From Cherax quadricarinatus (lineage: Eukaryota > Arthropoda > Malacostraca > Decapoda > Parastacidae), in assembly GCF_038502225.1 (NCBI RefSeq), contig NC_091383.1, positions 3,275,235 through 3,339,234 on the forward strand: a DNA stretch of 64,000 nucleotides. Reading direction: 5' to 3'. A program made the translations under genes and the position numbers. Below the pieces are notes generated by a model, which searched no databases, was not told the origin of the DNA, and was given only the letters and a program-made list of their open reading frames with translations. Of the stretch, positions 60,926-64,000 are shown piece by piece; the first letter of the stretch is position 1; each line of letters begins with the position of its first letter.

Positions 60926-63900
60926 CCTGGAGTTTACCTGGAGAGAGTTCCGGGGGTCAATGCCCCCGCGGCCCGGTCTGTGACCAGGCCTCCTGGTGGA
61001 TCAGAGCCTGATCAACCAGGCTGTTGCTGCTGGCTGCACACAAACCAACGTACGAGCCACAGCCCGGCTGATCAGGAACTGACTTTAGGTGCTTGTCCAG
61101 TGCCAGCTTGAAGACTGCCAGGGGTCTGTTGGTAATGCCCCTTATGTGTGCTGGGAGGCAGTTGAACAGTCTCAGGCCCCTGACACTTATTGTATGGTCT
61201 CTTAACGTGCTAGTGACACCCCTGCTTTTCATTGGAGGGATGGTGCATCGTCTGCCAAGTCTTTTGCTTTCATAGTGAGTGATTTTCATGTGCAAGTTCG
61301 GTACTAGTCCCTCTAGGATTTTCCAGGTGTATATAATCATGTATCTCTCCCTCCTGCATTCCAGGGAATACAGGTTTAGGAACCTCAAGCGCTCCCAATA
61401 ATTGAGGTGTTTTATCTCCGTTATGCGTGCCGTGAAAGTTCTCTGTACATTTTCTAGGTCGGCAATTTCACCTGCCTTGAAAGGTGCTGTTAGTGTGCAG
61501 CAATATTCCAGCCTAGATAGAACAAGTGACCCGAAGAGTGTCATCATGGGCTTGGCCTCCCTAGTTTTGAAGGTTCTCATTATCCATCCTGTCATTTTTC
61601 TAGCAGATGCGATTGATACAATGTTATGGTCCTTGAAGGTGAGATCCTCCGACATGATCACTCCCAGGTCTTTGACGTTGGTGTTTCGCTCTATTATGTG
61701 GCCAGAATTTGTTTTGTACTCTGATGAAGATTTAATTTCCTCATGTTTACCATATCTGAGTAATTGAAATTTCTCATCGTTGAACTTCATATTGTTTTCT
61801 GCAGCCCACTGAAAGATTTGGTTGATGTCCGCCTGGAGCTTTGCAGTGTCTGCAATGGAAGACACTGTCATGCAGATTCGGGTGTCATCTGCAAAGGAAG
61901 ACAGTGCTGTGGCTGACATCCTTGTCTGTGTCGGATATGAGGATGAGGAACAAGATGGGAGCGAGTACTGTGCCTTGTGGAACAGAGCTTTTCACCGTAG
62001 CTGCCTCGGACTTTACTCTGTTGACGACTACTCTCTGTGTTCTGTTAGTGAGGAAATTATAGATCCATCGACCGATTTTTCCTGTTATTCCTTTAGCACG
62101 CATTTTGTGTGCTATTACGCCATGGTCACACTTGTTGAAGGCTTTTGCAAAGTCTATATATTACATCTGCATTCTTTTTGTCTTCTAGTGCATTTAGGAC
62201 CTTGTTGTAGTGATCCAATAGTTGAGACAGACAGGAGCGACCTGTTCTAAACCCATGTTGCCCTGGGTTGTGTAACTGATGGGTTTCTAGATGGGTGGTG
62301 ATCTTGCTTCTTAGGACCCTTTCAAAGATTTTTATGATATGGGATGTTAGTGCTATTGGTCTGTAGTTCTTTGCTGTTGCTTTACTGCCCCCTTTGTGGA
62401 GTGGGGCTATGTCTGTTGTTTTTAGTAACTGTGGGACGACCCCCGTGTCCATGCTCCCTCTCCATAGGATGGAAAAGGCTCGTGATAGGGGCTTCTTGCA
62501 GTTCTTGATGAACACAGAGTTCCATGAGTCTGGCCCTGGGGCAGAGTGCATGGGCATGTCATTTATCGCCTGTTCGAAGTCATTTGGCGTCAGGAAAACA
62601 TCGGATAGGCTTGTGTTAATCAAATTTTGAGGCTCTCTCATAAAAAATTCATTTTGATCTTCGACTCTGTCTGGTTAGTGGCTTGCTAAAAACTGAGTCA
62701 TATTGGGACTTGAGTAGCTCACTCATTCCTTGCTGTCATCTATGTAGGACCCATCTTGTTAAAGTAGGGGCCCAATACTGGACGTTGTTCTCGATTTTGA
62801 TTTGGCATAGGAGAAGAAATACTTTGGGTTTCTTTCGATTTCATTTATGGCTTTTAGTTCTTCCCGCGATTCTTGACTCCTAAAGGATTCTTTTAGCTTA
62901 AGTTCGATGCTTGCTATTTCTCTGACCAGTGTCTCCCTACGCATTTCAGATATATTGACCTCTTTTAGCTGCTCTGTTATTCTTTTTCGTCGCCTCTAAA
63001 GGGAGCGCCTGTCTCTTTCTATTTTACATCTACTCCTCCTTTTTCTTAGAGGAATAAGCCTTGTGCATACATCGAGTGCCACCGAGTTAATCTGTTCTAG
63101 GCATAAGTTGGGGTCTGTGTTGCTTAGTATATCTTCCCAGCTTATATCAGTTAGGACTTGGTTTACTTGGTCCCACTTTATGTTTTTGTTATTGAAGTTG
63201 AATTGGTGAATGCTCCCTAGTGACTAATCTCATTATGTCGGTCTGGGGCTCCGCGCATACATGACTGAACCTCAATTATGTTGTGATCTGAGTATATTGT
63301 TTTTGATATGGTGACATTTCTTATCAGATCATCATTGTTAGTGAAGATGAGGTCTAGTTTATTCTTCAGTCTAGTAGGCTCTATTATTTGATGGTTTAAA
63401 TTGAATTTTGTGCAGAGATTTAAAAGCTCGCGTGAGTGTGAGTTTTCATCAGAGCTGCCTCCTGGTGTTATTACTGCAACAATATTATTTGCTATATTCC
63501 TCCATTTTAGGTGCCTTAAGTTGAAATCCCCCAGGAGCAAGATGTTGGGTGCAGGAGCTGGAAGATTTTCCAGACAGTGGTCAATTTTTAACAGCTGTTC
63601 CTTGAATTGCTGGGATGTTGCATCCGGAGGCTTGTAGACTACCACAATGACTAGGTTTTGGTTCTCGACGTTTACTGCTAAAACTTCCACTACATCATTT
63701 GAGGCATTTAGCAGTTCTGTGCAAACAAGTGACTCTGCAATGTACAGGCCAACCCCCCCCTTTTGCCTGTTCACTCTGTCACATCTGTATAGGTTGTAAC
63801 CTGGGATCCATATTTCGTTGTCCAAGTGATCCTTTATGTGGGTCTCAGTGAAAGCCACGAACATTGCCTTTGCCTCTGCAAGCAGTCCATGGATGAAAGG

Positions 63901-64000
63901 TATTTTGTTGTTTGTTGCTGGCTTTAGACCCTGTATATTTGCCAAGAAGAATGTTATCGGACTGGTGGTATTGTTGGTACTGGGGGGATATTTTTTTTCC
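60926..64000 (-). pseudogene. LINE family A, longest copy, with endonuclease; runs off the window
   Basis: From the window end downward: AP endonuclease (63945-63217: ANIQGLKPATNNK, FVAFTETHIKDHLD, KGGVGLYIAE, NILLLGDFNLRHLKW, SDHNIIEVQ), linker, then RT (62641-62126: NDFEQAINDMPMHSAPGPDS, NYRPIALTSHIIKIF, NPGQHGFRTGRSCLSQLL), SSVPQGTVLAPILFL (61885-62103) and the C-terminal domain (61919-60957). Frame breaks are small: near 63210, 62990 (stop), 62720-62670, 62150 and 61895. Otherwise it is close to the 25.6-kb copy, so the two together show the family layout as endonuclease, RT and a C-terminal domain without RNase H. The 3' end is GTTTACCTGGAGTTTACCTG next to 60926. The 5' end is outside the window. 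Confidence 0.9.

Overview
The window is eukaryotic nuclear DNA that is almost entirely repeats: very long minisatellites, nested non-LTR retrotransposons, a Penelope-like element, tRNA-derived SINEs and small DNA transposons. Introns with GT/AG borders, a protein kinase C exon, TTAGG-type arrays and the mixture of CR1/L2-like, RNase-H-bearing and Penelope-like retroelements suggest an arthropod, most likely a decapod crustacean (crayfish, lobster or shrimp). That assignment is an inference from repeat style, not a database match. There are no rRNA genes, no free-standing tRNA genes, no CRISPR arrays and no prokaryotic operons.

Host coding content is small. (1) 1434-1563 is one exon of a novel-type protein kinase C, carrying most of the C1B diacylglycerol-binding zinc finger. 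Its 3' end and splice donor are copied in tandem just downstream. (2) 40033-44914 is one very large exon encoding the start of a disordered, charged protein of about 1,627 residues, with a 26-fold 10-residue repeat and two C-terminal DSGYGS motifs. It ends in a strong splice donor in the same phase as the PKC exon and on the same strand. Everything else with an open frame is a mobile-element protein or a read-through of a tandem repeat.

Layout: 0.1-1.4 kb intronic minisatellite; 1.4-1.8 kb PKC exon and its partial copies; 1.8-3.8 kb a SINE inflated by two internal minisatellites; 4-7.1 kb SINE and LINE debris plus a second inflated SINE; 7.6-7.7 kb TTAGG-type array; 7.8-11.5 kb decayed Penelope-like element with inverted arms and hammerhead-like ends; 12.8-22.8 kb two head-to-tail copies of an RNase-H-bearing LINE (family C), the second with both ORFs intact; 23-31.5 kb minisatellites, one split by a family A LINE; 31.7-35.9 kb a 41-bp minisatellite split by a family B LINE; 35.9-38.3 kb a 14-bp array; 39-45 kb the large exon and its upstream region; 45-50 kb a mosaic of A and B LINE pieces and SINEs; 50-53.3 kb MITEs, a fold-back element and an internally deleted Tigger/pogo element; 53.8-55.5 kb LINE A; 55.7-57.2 kb repeats; 57.2-60.8 kb CR1-type LINE (family D) remnants, one holding a piggyBac-type MITE and a Penelope fragment; 60.9-64 kb LINE A with its endonuclease domain, running off the end.

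Family labels A to E are local names. Recurring themes are that several minisatellites grew from a segment of a SINE or other dispersed repeat, that LINEs repeatedly landed inside existing minisatellites, and that SINE 3' ends resemble the 3' end of LINE family B. Copy numbers are counted by eye and approximate.
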